Source: Halalkalicoccus paucihalophilus
GTDB lineage: Archaea > Halobacteriota > Halobacteria > Halobacteriales > Halalkalicoccaceae
Length of the DNA stretch: 64,000 nucleotides
Reading direction: 5' to 3'
NCBI RefSeq assembly: GCF_001593955.1
Contig: NZ_LTAZ01000013.1
Span: 365,102 to 429,101 of the forward strand
The number at the start of each line of letters is the position of its first letter. Position 1 is the stretch's first letter. This document shows positions 47,216-56,927 of the stretch, piece after piece. The position numbers and the translations under genes were made by a program. Under the pieces are notes generated by a model, which searched no databases, had not been told where the DNA came from, and saw only the letters and a list, made by a program, of their open reading frames with translations.

Positions 47216-47380
47216 GCAAGTCAACAACTATTCCTCAATCGACTCACTAATTTACCCGAGCCGGATCTTCTCTATGACGTGTAGGGGTGCGACCTTGAGG
47301 AGGTACTTCCGACATACTACTAAGCAAACCCCGTACCGGTGTGTTTCTCTCTATAGTATATGTGGTGTCTCAACGTGGTT

Positions 47381-47430
47381 TGACATCCTCCCCGCCCTGA
47401 AGGGCGAGGCTTTGCGCCTTCTTTCACGTA
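47381..47430. repeat. Solo TnpB-element end hairpin
   Basis: TTTGACATCCTCCCCGCCC-TGA-AGGGCGAGGCTTTGCGCC matches the left-edge hairpin beside the 20485 TnpB relic (TGACATCCTCCCC). No gene remains with it. 47216-47647 is otherwise empty. Confidence 0.55.
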
Positions 47431-47647
47431 AGGATAGACGGTGTCGGATTCCCTCCTCGCAAGAAGATGGCCAAGAAGAGACGCTAAGGATCGAAATCAA
47501 GCGTTACGGGCTTTGAAGTGCAAATTTCACCCACTGGTTGTTCCGAAATCCATTTCATAAGATATGGTAACATGAGAAGCGGGCGCCTGCTTATACCAGG
47601 TTTTCATTAGGCGACGGTCATCCAGACTTCTGGATTTGGAAAGGACA

Positions 47648-47765
47648 CACCTCTATCGATTTGTTGTGATAGAGACCACCAAACCCTAAGGACGCACCCC
47701 TATCGACTTGTTATCGATGTCGAGAGAGGTAGACCGCTGCAGCACCCCACCCCTATCGATTTGTT
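47648..47765. repeat. Origin-type repeat cluster 1 (three copies)
   Basis: Three direct copies of CACCYCTATCGAYTTGTT at 47648-47665, 47695-47712 and 47748-47765, spaced 47-53 bp. They match the six copies beyond orc1/cdc6 (50872-51544) and are presumably bound by the same initiator. Confidence 0.75.
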
Positions 47766-48047
47766 CCGAGAACGAGCTATCTGGATCGAGGAGAAAGTCC
47801 CGTCGTTCACGGCGAACGTGATTCCGACACTGCCCTTCACAACCCACGCTCAACGCTTACTCCGGGGTATCCTCCCTGACTTTCTTCTCGCCTTCCAGGA
47901 GCAACCCCTTCCATGTCAAACCACGGTGCTTTTTCAGTTCCTTCAACCGCTCATATTGTGCCTCATCGTCAAACTCAATGCGAACTTCGATCATATAATA
48001 ACACACAAATCCCACACTTATGTGTGTTTCAAGGCAACCAGTAGCCG

Positions 48048-49321
48048 ATGAAGCGAACCAACACGTTCGAGGTGATTCCGAAATCCGACGAGGACGAGGA
48101 GTTGCTTCGACGCCTGTTGGACGCTTCTGCCGCTCTCTGGAACGAGATCAGTACGAGCGTCGCGAGCACTACGCTGACCCAGACAAAGACGTGTAGGATA
48201 TCAGCGAGTACCGCGGGCGATACGGCGGCGTCCTCGGTGCGTCCACGGTTCAGTAGATTGAGTGTAAGAACCGCGAAGCGTGGAAGTCGTTTTTCGCACT
48301 CGAGAAGAAGGGCGAAGCCAATGGCAAGACCGGGTACTGGGGTAACGCCGAGGAAGGGCGTGAACTTTACACGTACATTCGCAACACGTCGTACTCTGTC
48401 GAATGGGGCAAATACTCTCGACTCGAAATCCTCGTCGGCAAAGACCTGAAAGACAAGTACGGGCTAGGACACCGTGAACGCATTCGGCTCGAAGTTCGAG
48501 GCGATCCCAACTGGAAGGAGTACGACAAACAGGGTCGGTTGGAGTTGTTCTACGACGAACACGCACAATCGTTCAGGGCTTTCCAGCCAGTCACTATCGA
48601 CACTTCTCGACTGGCACAACCACTGGCCTCGGAAGAAGCCGCTCTGGACATCGGTGCGAACAACCTCGTCGCCTGCACAACCACAACTGGCCAGCAATAC
48701 CTGTACGAAGGACGAAACCTGTTCGACAGGTTCCGTGAAACCACACGGGAAGTCGCCCGACCCCAATCGCTGTTGGAAGACGGTTGATACAGTAGTCACT
48801 GAATCCGACGCCTGTACGATCGGCGCACTAAGCGACGTGACCACCTCAAGAGGCGCTCATCCGTGACCTCATCGAACGCTTGTACTATGAAGGCGTCTCA
48901 ACGGTATACGTTGGGGGCGTTAACGGACGTACTCGACACTCATTGGTCGGCAGAGACGAACGCGAAGACGCACAATTTCTGGGCGTTTCGAGCGTTCGTG
49001 AACTGGGTAATGTACACCGCCGAGGAGTACGGCATCTCGGTCGAGGTTCAGTCGGAGGCGTGGACGAGTCAGGAGTGTCCGAACTGCGGTTCGACAGAGG
49101 ATACGACGCGCCACCATGACACGCTGACGTGTCCGTATAGGTTCGAGGGACACGCAGACCTCATGACCTCGGAGACGTTCCTGAGACGGCAGACGATGGT
49201 ATCATGGTCGATGGCACGGCCTGTATGCCTCAAATGGGACGACCATCACTGGCCAGAGTCACCACGCTCAGTTCCCAACGAGGAGCATACGAACCCGCAA
49301 GTTGCCTCCGTGGGTCGGTAA
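48048..49321 (+). pseudogene. tnpB: IS1341-type TnpB, multiply broken
   Basis: It starts [20 protein letters not shown], then shifts frame near 48150 and carries TAG codons near 48194 and 48253. It reopens for [19 protein letters not shown] and [20 protein letters not shown], breaks again after about 48780, and ends with [15 protein letters not shown] and GHADLMTSE. One zinc-finger Cys pair is damaged (TCPYRF instead of CxC). It is close kin to the 20485 copy, including the common tail NPQVASVGR. It sits between origin repeat cluster 1 and orc1/cdc6. Confidence 0.8.
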
Positions 49322-49372
49322 ACGAGACCCCTAGCGCGAGGAAACCTCGCCGTTCAACGCGAGGGGGATGTC
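49322..49372. repeat. TnpB element right end
   Basis: ACCTCGCCGTTCAACGCGAGG hairpin, then GGGATGTCATTGA. It ends at the stop codon of orc1/cdc6. Confidence 0.6.
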
Positions 49373-50708
49373 ATTGATTGATCTGAGCCCTCACGACTGT
49401 CCGTAATTCATCCACGTGGACGTCTTTCAGTCGTGAATCTTCTCGAAGCGTTTCGATAATCGTGTTCGGATTCTCCCCAAACGTGAACTCGAGGTAGCTT
49501 CCCGAGTGGGGGCCCTGACTCTTCCGCTCTGTCTCGACCAAGGAGTACGTGGTGAGCTCCTTCATCTTGTTCACGTACGTCTCCTGGTGATACTGATCTG
49601 CATCGAGTGTCCCCGTCAGATACTGATACACACGATAGCCGAGCGGGCTTTTCGCTGCACCAGTCCCGGTTTCCCGAGCAACGGCAGCAGTCGCAAAGAG
49701 ACAGAGCTTCTTCTGGGTGCTAATCCCACGAGTCACTTCGAGTACGCGGTTCTTCTCGACTTTATCTTGGGCTTCTCGAATGTGCTCTTCGCGAACCTGG
49801 TCCGCATTGGCTTTCTCAGCGATTGACCCTGCTGTTCGCATAAGGTCGATCGCCTTCCGTGCGTCCCCGTTCGTTTGTGCAGCGAACGCTGCTGCTAGAG
49901 GTATCACATCATTACTGAGAGCCCCTTCGTGGAAGGCGTCCTTCCGAGCTCGAAGGATTGCCCGGAGCTGGTTGGCGTCGTAGTCGCTGAAGTGGACGTC
50001 CTCGGGTGTAAACGAGCTAAGTGCTCGACTGCCAACGTTTTCCATCATCTTCGTGTCGTTGGTGATGGCGGTCACCGAAACCTGGGCAGTGATCTCGTCC
50101 GTGCTCCCAGCACGAGATAGCTGGTACAAAAGACGCGAGAAGGCCGGCTCGTCCATATCTCGGCGACCGACGAGCATATCGAGTTCGTCAAGGATGAAGA
50201 CGACTGTGTCGTAGTGCTCGTTGATCAGACGATAGAGTTCTCGCCATTTCTTCTTGTTCGGGATACCGTGTTCTGGGACCTCAACGGTCGCTCCGGCGTC
50301 GTTCGCGACTTTTCGGGCTAGCTCGTAAACGGCTGAGCCGAGAGTCCCGACGTTCTGGCAGTTCATCTGGATTACGCCGAATCTGATGTCACGACTTTCG
50401 CAGAGTTCGAGGATGTTCGAACAGACGGCGTTGATAATGAGCGATTTCCCAGTCCCTGACGGCCCGTAGAGGAAGAGGTTTGGAGGGCGTTCATTACTAA
50501 TCGCGACTCGAAGATGCTGGGTAATGTCGGTGAGCTGGGAGTCGCGACCGACGATACGTTCCTCATCGACGATCTCGTTCGGTTCGAGAAGAGAACGGTT
50601 CTTGATGAGACTCGCGGCTTCTTCCTGCTCGAGGATGAGATCTTTAATAGAACCCGTGGACTCGGGTGTTTCCTTGGGACCAGGATCCGTGGGCATACCC
50701 CACCCCAC
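49371..50708 (-). CDS. orc1: Orc1/Cdc6 replication initiator
   Basis: 445 residues. AAA+ ATPase with Walker A GPSGTGKS (82-89), Walker B ILDELD (171-176), a sensor 1-like AITND and an Arg-finger region (RALSSFTPEDVHFSDY). The lid is QTNGDARKAIDLMRTAG, and the C-terminal winged helix covers about 335-445 (LCLFATAAVARETG, GYRVYQYLTGTLD). Archaeal Orc1/Cdc6 binds origin repeats and loads the MCM helicase. The upstream DNA contains six copies of an 18-bp repeat in inverted arrangement, and three more lie past the gene's 3' end, so this is a replicon-specific initiator with its origin. ATG 50708 or Met5 at 50696. Confidence 0.95.
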   Translation of the reverse strand: MGWGMPTDPGPKETPESTGSIKDLILEQEEAASLIKNRSLLEPNEIVDEERIVGRDSQLTDITQHLRVAISNERPPNLFLYGPSGTGKSLIINAVCSNILELCESRDIRFGVIQMNCQNVGTLGSAVYELARKVANDAGATVEVPEHGIPNKKKWRELYRLINEHYDTVVFILDELDMLVGRRDMDEPAFSRLLYQLSRAGSTDEITAQVSVTAITNDTKMMENVGSRALSSFTPEDVHFSDYDANQLRAILRARKDAFHEGALSNDVIPLAAAFAAQTNGDARKAIDLMRTAGSIAEKANADQVREEHIREAQDKVEKNRVLEVTRGISTQKKLCLFATAAVARETGTGAAKSPLGYRVYQYLTGTLDADQYHQETYVNKMKELTTYSLVETERKSQGPHSGSYLEFTFGENPNTIIETLREDSRLKDVHVDELRTVVRAQINQ

Positions 50709-50871
50709 TCTATCAGGATACTAAAAGTTTCCCCCTGTCGATTTCTTTTCTACCGCTATGAGGCTCATCAGTATAGAATCAAAGAGTTATAGCGTTCTGC
50801 TCGTAGACCTCCGACGATTTGTTAGAGAGGCTTTCTTTGGACGACATCGCGAGAAATGAATAACACCCTCT

Positions 50872-51544
50872 CACCCCTATCGATTTGTTCTACCCAGAAA
50901 GGAAGGGTAGAGGTCATTCGATGGCGATCACACTGTCGCCACCTCTAAGCCGAATTTTCGTTAGATAAGCTGTTGTCCTCTCTATCTATTCTTCTTTCTT
51001 CTAGTTCTAGTACTAGACTAGCTAGAGTAGACACACCCCTATCGATTTGTTCTAATCAATTGAAGTCGCTCGATTTGGCTTCGTTTCTTGACTTAAACAG
51101 ATTCCTATAACGTGGATATGGTCAGCCTCTACACCCCCAGTATAAATCCTTAGACTTGCTTCTGAGTTCAATCAGTCTCCCCTATCGATTTGTTCTCATC
51201 GTCCTCGTCTCCCGAAAAAGTCGAAAACAGTCTTATAAAAGCGTAAAATATAGCGAGAACCCCTGATCACCGTATCTCTCATTACTTCCACTGGTGTTAA
51301 ACCGCTCCGGTGGTGCTCTTTCCCGGGAAAACAAATCGATAGGGGTGAGAGGGTGGTTCCAAAGTCAGTACCGTAATATGCAGAATCCGTTCCACAGCGA
51401 GGCTTTCCGCGTTCATAATTCTATCCTGCAATTCAGGAATGTCTCTCCTCAATGATCGAACTGCCTATAGCTACGCCCCTGAACAAATCGATAGAGGTGA
51501 CTCTGTGTACGCGCGTGGTCTCGGTGAACAAGTCGATAGAGGTG
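50872..51544. other. Replication origin with six inverted-orientation repeats
   Basis: Forward copies of CACCCCTATCGATTTGTT lie at 50872-50889, 51034-51051 and 51177-51194. Reverse copies (AACAAATCGATAGRGGTG) lie at 51330-51347, 51482-51499 and 51527-51544. The two sets face each other across about 135 bp (51195-51329) that is AT-rich near CTTATAAAAGCGTAAAATATAG, a candidate unwinding element. The layout next to orc1/cdc6 matches haloarchaeal origins, where each initiator has its own repeat. Short frames across it (51439-51645) are not credible genes. Confidence 0.85.
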
Positions 51545-51740
51545 AGCCTCCGCATCCTGGCGATTGGAATGTAATCCATCGGATTCTACGTCACTACAGG
51601 GTCGATGCGTACAGTCAGCAAGTCACCGATTGCAAGACAATTTGAGTCTCTATCGAAATCTGACTCTCTGGAATACGCGGAAGACATCCATCCTACGGCA
51701 AGATATTGATACTGGAGTCGGCAGCAACAAGTCCACAAGG

Positions 51741-51781
51741 TTAACCAACAGACACGCCAGTATTCTGCACCTGTTGGTTAA
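51741..51781. repeat. TTAACCAACAG inverted repeat
   Basis: TTAACCAACAG (51741-51751) and CTGTTGGTTAA (51771-51781) are perfect 11-bp arms around 19 bp, close to the origin. It may be an operator, a terminator or a centromere-like site. 51545-52113 has no gene; several TTAA-rich stretches occur near 51915 and 52090. Confidence 0.5.
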
Positions 51782-52113
51782 TCTTTACTCGCTCGGATCC
51801 TCCTGAAGGGGTCGAGGCAAGTGCTCCTACTTCAAGGAGCGAACGAAGGGGGAGGCCGGTCCCCACCTCCACAACCCACCGACGCCAGCCCGCTTCCCAA
51901 CAAATAAGGGTGTCAATCTAGTTTAATCTTAGAGTTAAGGTTAATAGCGCCTTCTGTCCGGATAACGGATGGCGCCATTTCAATGAGGATTTGTTCAAAT
52001 CTGTGGGAACTACGGCTTTTCTCTCGGACAAGACGCTTCTCGATTGGACACGCTGATGCCGAGCAACAGCGGAAAACCCACTCTTAAGAGTAGAATTAAT
52101 ATTAAAACTGGCT

Positions 52114-52923
52114 TTACCGTTGTTCCCACCCAGGTCTCGGTGAGCCTGGAAGATCATCTGTAGCGTCGAGTAACTCTTCCTCAGTCGTCCAGGAATAACA
52201 TCGTCCGTGGAGTTCGAAGAGACGGAAGTCATTCAGATGCACCCAACTGTACGTCGGAACCTCGATATCGTGCTCTTCAAGCGTGGTCCTCACCGCATCG
52301 ACCGATATGTCGATCCCAGCGTCGTCCGCTCGTTCGACGAGGGCCTCGAGTTCTGCAGTCTTCGTCTCATTATCGATACCGGTGGCAGCGCTGATCTGCG
52401 CAGCAGCAGCGATTACATCACGTTTGTCGGTGAGGTGGTCCTCGGTTTCCCACTGGTATGCGCGCGGTAAGGCGTACGCCTTTTCGAAGTACTCGGTTTC
52501 GCCCAGTTTGCCGAGTTCATTGATCTCACCGCCCGCATCTTGCTCGAACACAGCAGCCACGTAATCACAGAGTGTCGCCGTGATATGAAACTTCACGCGG
52601 AACTCCGGGAGTCGGGGGAGGTCGATGTCTGAGAGGTCTCCAATGAGGAAGGCATATGTTCCGTATCGGCGGTTCAGCCGATCACTGATTGCCCGTACGC
52701 GTCGGAGATACGGATCACGGTAGCTCCCGAGGACGAGATACGCGGTTTGATCCCGGTCGTAGATTGCTGGTGTCTCACTGTTTGCCCACGAGAGGATTTG
52801 CACAGCCTCCGTCGACCCGACGTCGAGCCCGCGTAAGGCCTGCTGCACAGCCTTCATCATCTCGCCCGAGTTTGGGGGCACGGATGGAGCACTCACAAGT
52901 GAGGACAGTACTGGCTGAGTCAA
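52114..52923 (-). CDS. Hypothetical plasmid-type protein
   Basis: 269 residues. The middle has a Rossmann-like or nucleotide-metabolism look (QTAYLVLGSYRDPYLRRVRA, YGTYAFLIGDLSDIDLPRLP, EFRVKFHITATLCDYVAAVF). The C-terminal half is helical, with ETEYFEKAYALPRAYQWETE and SWVHLNDFRLFELHGRCY-SW. Family not recognised. It is divergent from the winged-helix gene at 53012 and next to the origin, so a role in replicon maintenance is likely (inference). A later start (Met-Met at about 52860) is possible. Confidence 0.6.
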   Translation of the reverse strand: MTQPVLSSLVSAPSVPPNSGEMMKAVQQALRGLDVGSTEAVQILSWANSETPAIYDRDQTAYLVLGSYRDPYLRRVRAISDRLNRRYGTYAFLIGDLSDIDLPRLPEFRVKFHITATLCDYVAAVFEQDAGGEINELGKLGETEYFEKAYALPRAYQWETEDHLTDKRDVIAAAAQISAATGIDNETKTAELEALVERADDAGIDISVDAVRTTLEEHDIEVPTYSWVHLNDFRLFELHGRCYSWTTEEELLDATDDLPGSPRPGWEQR

Positions 52924-53011
52924 AGGCGTTTCTAACTGACTCAGTGTTTCGGCGATTCTATTGACTTATTCGACCCAAACCGTTATGCAGTCGAGCCCAC
53001 TACTCTACAGT

Positions 53012-53488
53012 ATGAGCGACACGGCCCCGGAAGGGTTCGAGGAACCCTTCGCAGAGCAGCAGCGGATGCGTGAGCTGCTCTCCCAGGAGACGCGCCACCT
53101 CATCTTGCAGTTGATCCTCGGTCACCCAGCACACCTCGCGTCGTTGGCCGAACTCGACTACATGATTCCGAAGAACGAGGCGGCCATCCTCGACCAGCTC
53201 GAGACATTCCAAGAGGCAGGAATCCTCAACGTCTACGTGCACGAACCCAACGTGTCGACGCGAGATCTCCCGTCAAAATTCTGGGGACCGACCGAGCGTG
53301 GGATTGAGATCCTCTACGAGCATAATTTCCTGCGGGGTGTCCCGGTTGCACGCGCGGTCTACGAGGAGACGAAAAAATCCGAGCGGGTGCAGCGCCATGA
53401 AGACGCACCGCGGCCGACGCTTCCAGAAGTCGTTAGAGAGGCACTCGAATTCGACGAACCGGATCTGGAAGAGGCTGAGGTTTCCTAG
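53012..53488 (+). CDS. ArsR-like winged-helix regulator
   Basis: 158 residues from ATG 53012 (MSDTAPEGFEEPFAEQQ); upstream in-frame Mets add a leader that overlaps the promoter region of the divergent gene. HTH: LLSQETRHLILQLILGHPAH, LASLAELDYMIPKNEAAILD and QLETFQEAGILNVYVHEPN, then WGPTERGIEILYEHNFLRG and an acidic C-terminus. This type is frequent beside orc genes on haloarchaeal plasmids. It may control itself and the 52114 gene from the shared ~90-bp intergenic region. Confidence 0.75.
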   Translation: MSDTAPEGFEEPFAEQQRMRELLSQETRHLILQLILGHPAHLASLAELDYMIPKNEAAILDQLETFQEAGILNVYVHEPNVSTRDLPSKFWGPTERGIEILYEHNFLRGVPVARAVYEETKKSERVQRHEDAPRPTLPEVVREALEFDEPDLEEAEVS

Positions 53489-53527
53489 GCTTCGTCAGGA
53501 GGACCTCGAGGAGAGCGGTTTCTCCCC

Positions 53528-53573
53528 AAGAGCGTCGTGATGATCGGCGGCGGCTACGTCGCGCTGGAGTCTT
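53528..53573 (+). pseudogene. FAD/NAD oxidoreductase dinucleotide-motif scrap
   Basis: Only SVVMIGGGYVALES is left, which carries the GxGYxALE dinucleotide-binding signature of mercuric-reductase/dihydrolipoamide-dehydrogenase-type flavoenzymes. Too short to say more. Confidence 0.35.
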
Positions 53574-53574
53574 G

Positions 53575-53779
53575 AATTCGAGGTGGTCGTTATAGTACTT
53601 CGTCGCCACCAGTTCCTAGAACGGCTCGCTGTCGGTGGTTTCGTCGATGTACTTGCGGATCGCCTCGACGAGGACATCCGTCCGGTTTTTGTCGAAGAGG
53701 TCCGCGATCGCGTCGAGACGTTCGACGAGATACTCCGGGACTAGAAATGGACCCGTCGAGGTTTGTCACTCGCGCTCAT
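53575..53779 (-). pseudogene. Ribbon-helix-helix (CopG-type) protein, broken
   Basis: From ATG 53779, MSASDKPRRVHF ends in TAG. One base later the frame continues VPEYLVERLDAIADLFDKNR, TDVLVEAIRKYIDETTD and SEPF, then another TAG and ELVATKYYNDHLEF. The strand-helix-helix pattern is that of CopG/VapB-like antitoxins or repressors. Upstream, TGTGCA-N5-TGCACA near 53797 could be its former operator. Confidence 0.6.
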
Positions 53780-54117
53780 TCTCTGTGCAAGTTCTGCACA
53801 CAAACGGATGACGGTTCCGGTGTATGCACATAGCTTGCACACGAACGTAGGAGCAACGTTTGACCGGGTTAGTGGACGGCTACTGCGACGTAGCGTCACG
53901 AGTGAGAAAACCATTCCAGCGGAGATACCGGGTTCTCGTATGCACGTCCGGACGTGCAACCGCTGCTTGTGCGTTCGACACCGCAAAGAGGACGTTCGAG
54001 AAAATCACTTGCATATCAAAGCCAGCAACTCGACGACCGGATGATCAGTGCCTTCAGAGAGGCTGATCAACAGGGTAGCCCCATCAACGAATTCGGATGC
54101 GGTTGGTACTCCTGCAA
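53780..54117. other. Gene-free interval
   Basis: It contains repeated TGCACA motifs (53790-53845) of operator type and no credible gene before the end of hutH. Confidence 0.4.
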
Positions 54118-55698
54118 CTAGATGACTGCTTCATCAACTACCCTCTCGACCTGGGCTTCGAGCCTTCCTGTAGCGACCAATTCTGACGCAATCTCGATTT
54201 CGGCGTGGAGTGCTCGATCTTCGTCGAGTGGTGGTATTACATCTCGAATCGTATCGTAGGCCACACCGGTGCCGCTACCGGGTGCGAGTCCATCGTCGAC
54301 AAACTCCATTGCCTGTGCGCCACACAATAATTCGATACCAACCACTGTCAGCGCGTTCTTGACGGCAGTACAGGCGTTGAGCGCGCTCTGAGTGCTCATG
54401 CTCACGTGATCCTCCTGGCCACCGCTCACGGGCGTGTTATCGATTGATGGCGCACCGATCGATCGACTCTCGTTGATGAGTGCGGCAGCACTGTACTGGG
54501 CGATCATGTAGCCTGAACAGACGCCGCTGTCAGGAGTGAGAAACGGTGGGAGATGCTCCTCTTGGAGGTTCGGGTTGAGCAACCGATCAACGCGGCGCTC
54601 GGCGATGGCAGCGAGGTCGGTGAGTGCGTTCGTAGCATAATCCAGCCGGAGTGCGAGCGGCGCCCCGTGGAAGTTCCCCCCCGAGAGCACACCTACGTTC
54701 TCGGTGCCGCTCGCGCGGTCGTCGATGGACTCACCTGCGAAAATGAGTGGATTATCGGTTGCGCTATTCAGTTCAATCTCAACTGCCTCGCGGAGATGCG
54801 AAACTGCATCGCGTGCCGCTCCATGGACCTGCGGAAGACAGCGAATCGAATAGGCGTCCTGAACACGATCGCAGTTGCGGTGGGACTCGACAATTTCCGA
54901 TTCGGCGGTGAAGTTTCGAACGTTGCGCGCACTCGTGGCCTGACCCGAATGCGGGCGCACGTCCTGAATCGCTGGGTCGCAGGCAGCGGTCGTCCCCATC
55001 ACGACCTCAGTGGTGAGCGCGCCGGCGATGTCGGCGCCCCTGAGCGCACGTTCGGCATCGACGACACAGAGCGCCCCCAGCCCGACGGAGAGTTGCGTTC
55101 CGTTGATAAGCGCCAGTCCCTCCTTCGCGGCAAGCGAGAGTGGGTCAAGACCCGCCCGCGCGAGCGCTGTCTCACCGCTGAGTCGTTCGCCGTCCACCTC
55201 GGCTTTACCCTCACCCAGCAGCACGAGTGCCTGGTGGGCCAGGGGCGCGAGATCGCCGCTCGCACCGAGGCTACCGCGGGATTTAACGACCGGGTGGACC
55301 CCTTCATTAAGCATCGTCACGAGGTGGTCGATGACGACCTCACGGATGCCTGAATACCCCTTCACGAGTGCGTTGATCCGTGTGAGCATCATCGCGCGTA
55401 CTTCTTCTCGTTTGAGTTCACGGCCCACACCCGAGGCGTGGCTCCGAACGAGGTTGGTCTGGAGCCGCTCACGATCACTTGCGGGAATACGTTCGGTCAC
55501 GAGTTGGCCGAAACCAGTGTTCAGACCGTAGACTGCTTCGTCGCTGTCAAGGACCTCCTCAACGCGCTCTCTGGACACCCTAACGGCCTCACGTGCGGAA
55601 TCAGCGATGGCTACTGGATAGCCGTCGCGAGCGACCACGGCCACGTCTTCGGGAGTGAGCGACGCGCCGTCGAGTACGATTGGTTCGCTCTCACTCAT
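54118..55698 (-). CDS. hutH: Histidine ammonia-lyase
   Basis: 526 residues, close to the usual ~510. It converts histidine to urocanate and ammonia. The MIO cofactor triad Ala146-Ser147-Gly148 lies in GSLGASGDLAPLAH. Other family segments: NTGFGQLVTERI, QDAYSIRCLPQVHG, SATDNPLIF and GGNFHGAPLA. Its start overlaps the hutI stop by 4 bp (ATGA), so it is the last gene of the hutU-hutI-hutH operon. GC-rich relative to the flanking decayed DNA. No lesion seen. Confidence 0.95.
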   Translation of the reverse strand: MSESEPIVLDGASLTPEDVAVVARDGYPVAIADSAREAVRVSRERVEEVLDSDEAVYGLNTGFGQLVTERIPASDRERLQTNLVRSHASGVGRELKREEVRAMMLTRINALVKGYSGIREVVIDHLVTMLNEGVHPVVKSRGSLGASGDLAPLAHQALVLLGEGKAEVDGERLSGETALARAGLDPLSLAAKEGLALINGTQLSVGLGALCVVDAERALRGADIAGALTTEVVMGTTAACDPAIQDVRPHSGQATSARNVRNFTAESEIVESHRNCDRVQDAYSIRCLPQVHGAARDAVSHLREAVEIELNSATDNPLIFAGESIDDRASGTENVGVLSGGNFHGAPLALRLDYATNALTDLAAIAERRVDRLLNPNLQEEHLPPFLTPDSGVCSGYMIAQYSAAALINESRSIGAPSIDNTPVSGGQEDHVSMSTQSALNACTAVKNALTVVGIELLCGAQAMEFVDDGLAPGSGTGVAYDTIRDVIPPLDEDRALHAEIEIASELVATGRLEAQVERVVDEAVI

Positions 55699-56927
55699 CG
55701 CTGGCCTCTATGGACGGGTTCGCCACCCTTGAGCACTGTCTCGACGGTGTTCACGCCAAAATTATAGGGGACGTGAACATGCGATGGCGCGTCGACGATC
55801 GCCATATCGGCGGGCATCCCCTCACGGAGCATACCCGCCTTGTCCGTACGATCGAGAGCGCGTGCGCCACTGTGCGTGCCAGCAATCAGCGCCTCGGCAG
55901 GCGTCATTCCCATCCCGACGCAGGCAAGCGCGATGGCAAAGCCCATGCTCTGTGAGTAACAGTTCGGATTGAAATCGGTAGCGACGGCGACCGATCCGCC
56001 ATCGTCAAAGAATGCCCGCGCATCCGCATAGTCCGCCTCAAGTGAGAAGGCCGTCCCGGGGAGAAGCACCGGCGTGACGCCTGCCTCGGTGAGTGCGGCG
56101 CGGTCGTCTTCATTCGCGTGAAGGAGGTGATCGGCACTCGTCGCACCCACCTCGGCTGCGAGCTGTGCGCCACCGAGCCGGACGAACTCCTCGGCGTGGA
56201 TTTTTGGAGTGAGCCCGTGTTCTAGTCCGGCTTCGAGCACCCGTCGTGACTGCTCGACCGAAAAGACGTCCTCCTCGCAGAAGACGTCACAGAACTCGGC
56301 GACGCCTTGATCGGCGACCGCGGGGAGCTGCTCGTCGATCACTCGGTCGGTGTACGTGTCGGCATCGGTTTCCTCGGGCACAGCGTGGGCACCCATAAAC
56401 GTCGGCACCACGTCCATGGGATGAGATTCGTCAGCTCGGCGAATCACGTCGAGCATCCGCAGCTCTGTCTCAGTATCGAGACCGTACCCGGATTTGATCT
56501 CGACGGTCGTAGTGCCATGGGCGAACATCGTGTCGAGGTGAAAGAGTACGTTCACGAGGAGTTCGTCATCGCTCCTCTCTCGGACGGCGCGTACGGTTCG
56601 AAGAATGCCGCCCCCCTCAGCCAGGATGTCCTGATACTGTTCGCCACCGAGTTTCGCTGCAAACTCGTCCGAACGGTCGCCCGCGAACAGAGCGTGGGTA
56701 TGAGAATCAACAAACCCGGGGATCACACTCTTTCCGTCTGCGTTGATCGCGTGCGTAGCGTTCTCGACCGGGTACTCGTCAGTGATCTCGTTAGTTGGGC
56801 CAACCGCGGTCACGCGGCCGTCTGTGACGGCGATGGCGGCGTTTTCGTATCGCTCAAGCGGTTCGTCCGTTCCTGGTCCGACGACGATTTCGCTTGCGTC
56901 GTGGACAATAGTTGTGAGTTCAGTCAT
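55695..56927 (-). CDS. hutI: Imidazolonepropionase
   Basis: 410 residues, normal length. It hydrolyses imidazolone-5-propionate to formimino-glutamate. Amidohydrolase metal site: DSHTHALFAGDR (H76, H78), later KIHAEEFVRLGG and DHLLHANEDDRAAL, and ATDFNPNC with the conserved Asp. The N-terminal strand region and the VIPGFVD box are typical. It is coupled to hutH by the 4-bp overlap. Upstream there is a 210-bp gap to hutU where hutG would be expected. Confidence 0.95.
   Translation of the reverse strand: MTELTTIVHDASEIVVGPGTDEPLERYENAAIAVTDGRVTAVGPTNEITDEYPVENATHAINADGKSVIPGFVDSHTHALFAGDRSDEFAAKLGGEQYQDILAEGGGILRTVRAVRERSDDELLVNVLFHLDTMFAHGTTTVEIKSGYGLDTETELRMLDVIRRADESHPMDVVPTFMGAHAVPEETDADTYTDRVIDEQLPAVADQGVAEFCDVFCEEDVFSVEQSRRVLEAGLEHGLTPKIHAEEFVRLGGAQLAAEVGATSADHLLHANEDDRAALTEAGVTPVLLPGTAFSLEADYADARAFFDDGGSVAVATDFNPNCYSQSMGFAIALACVGMGMTPAEALIAGTHSGARALDRTDKAGMLREGMPADMAIVDAPSHVHVPYNFGVNTVETVLKGGEPVHRGQR

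Noticed and set aside
50872..51544. CRISPR array
   Set aside because: The 18-bp repeats are irregularly spaced, occur in both orientations and flank orc1/cdc6, so they are initiator sites rather than CRISPR repeats.
51439..51806. Short frames in the origin region
   Set aside because: They overlap the initiator repeats and have no protein features.
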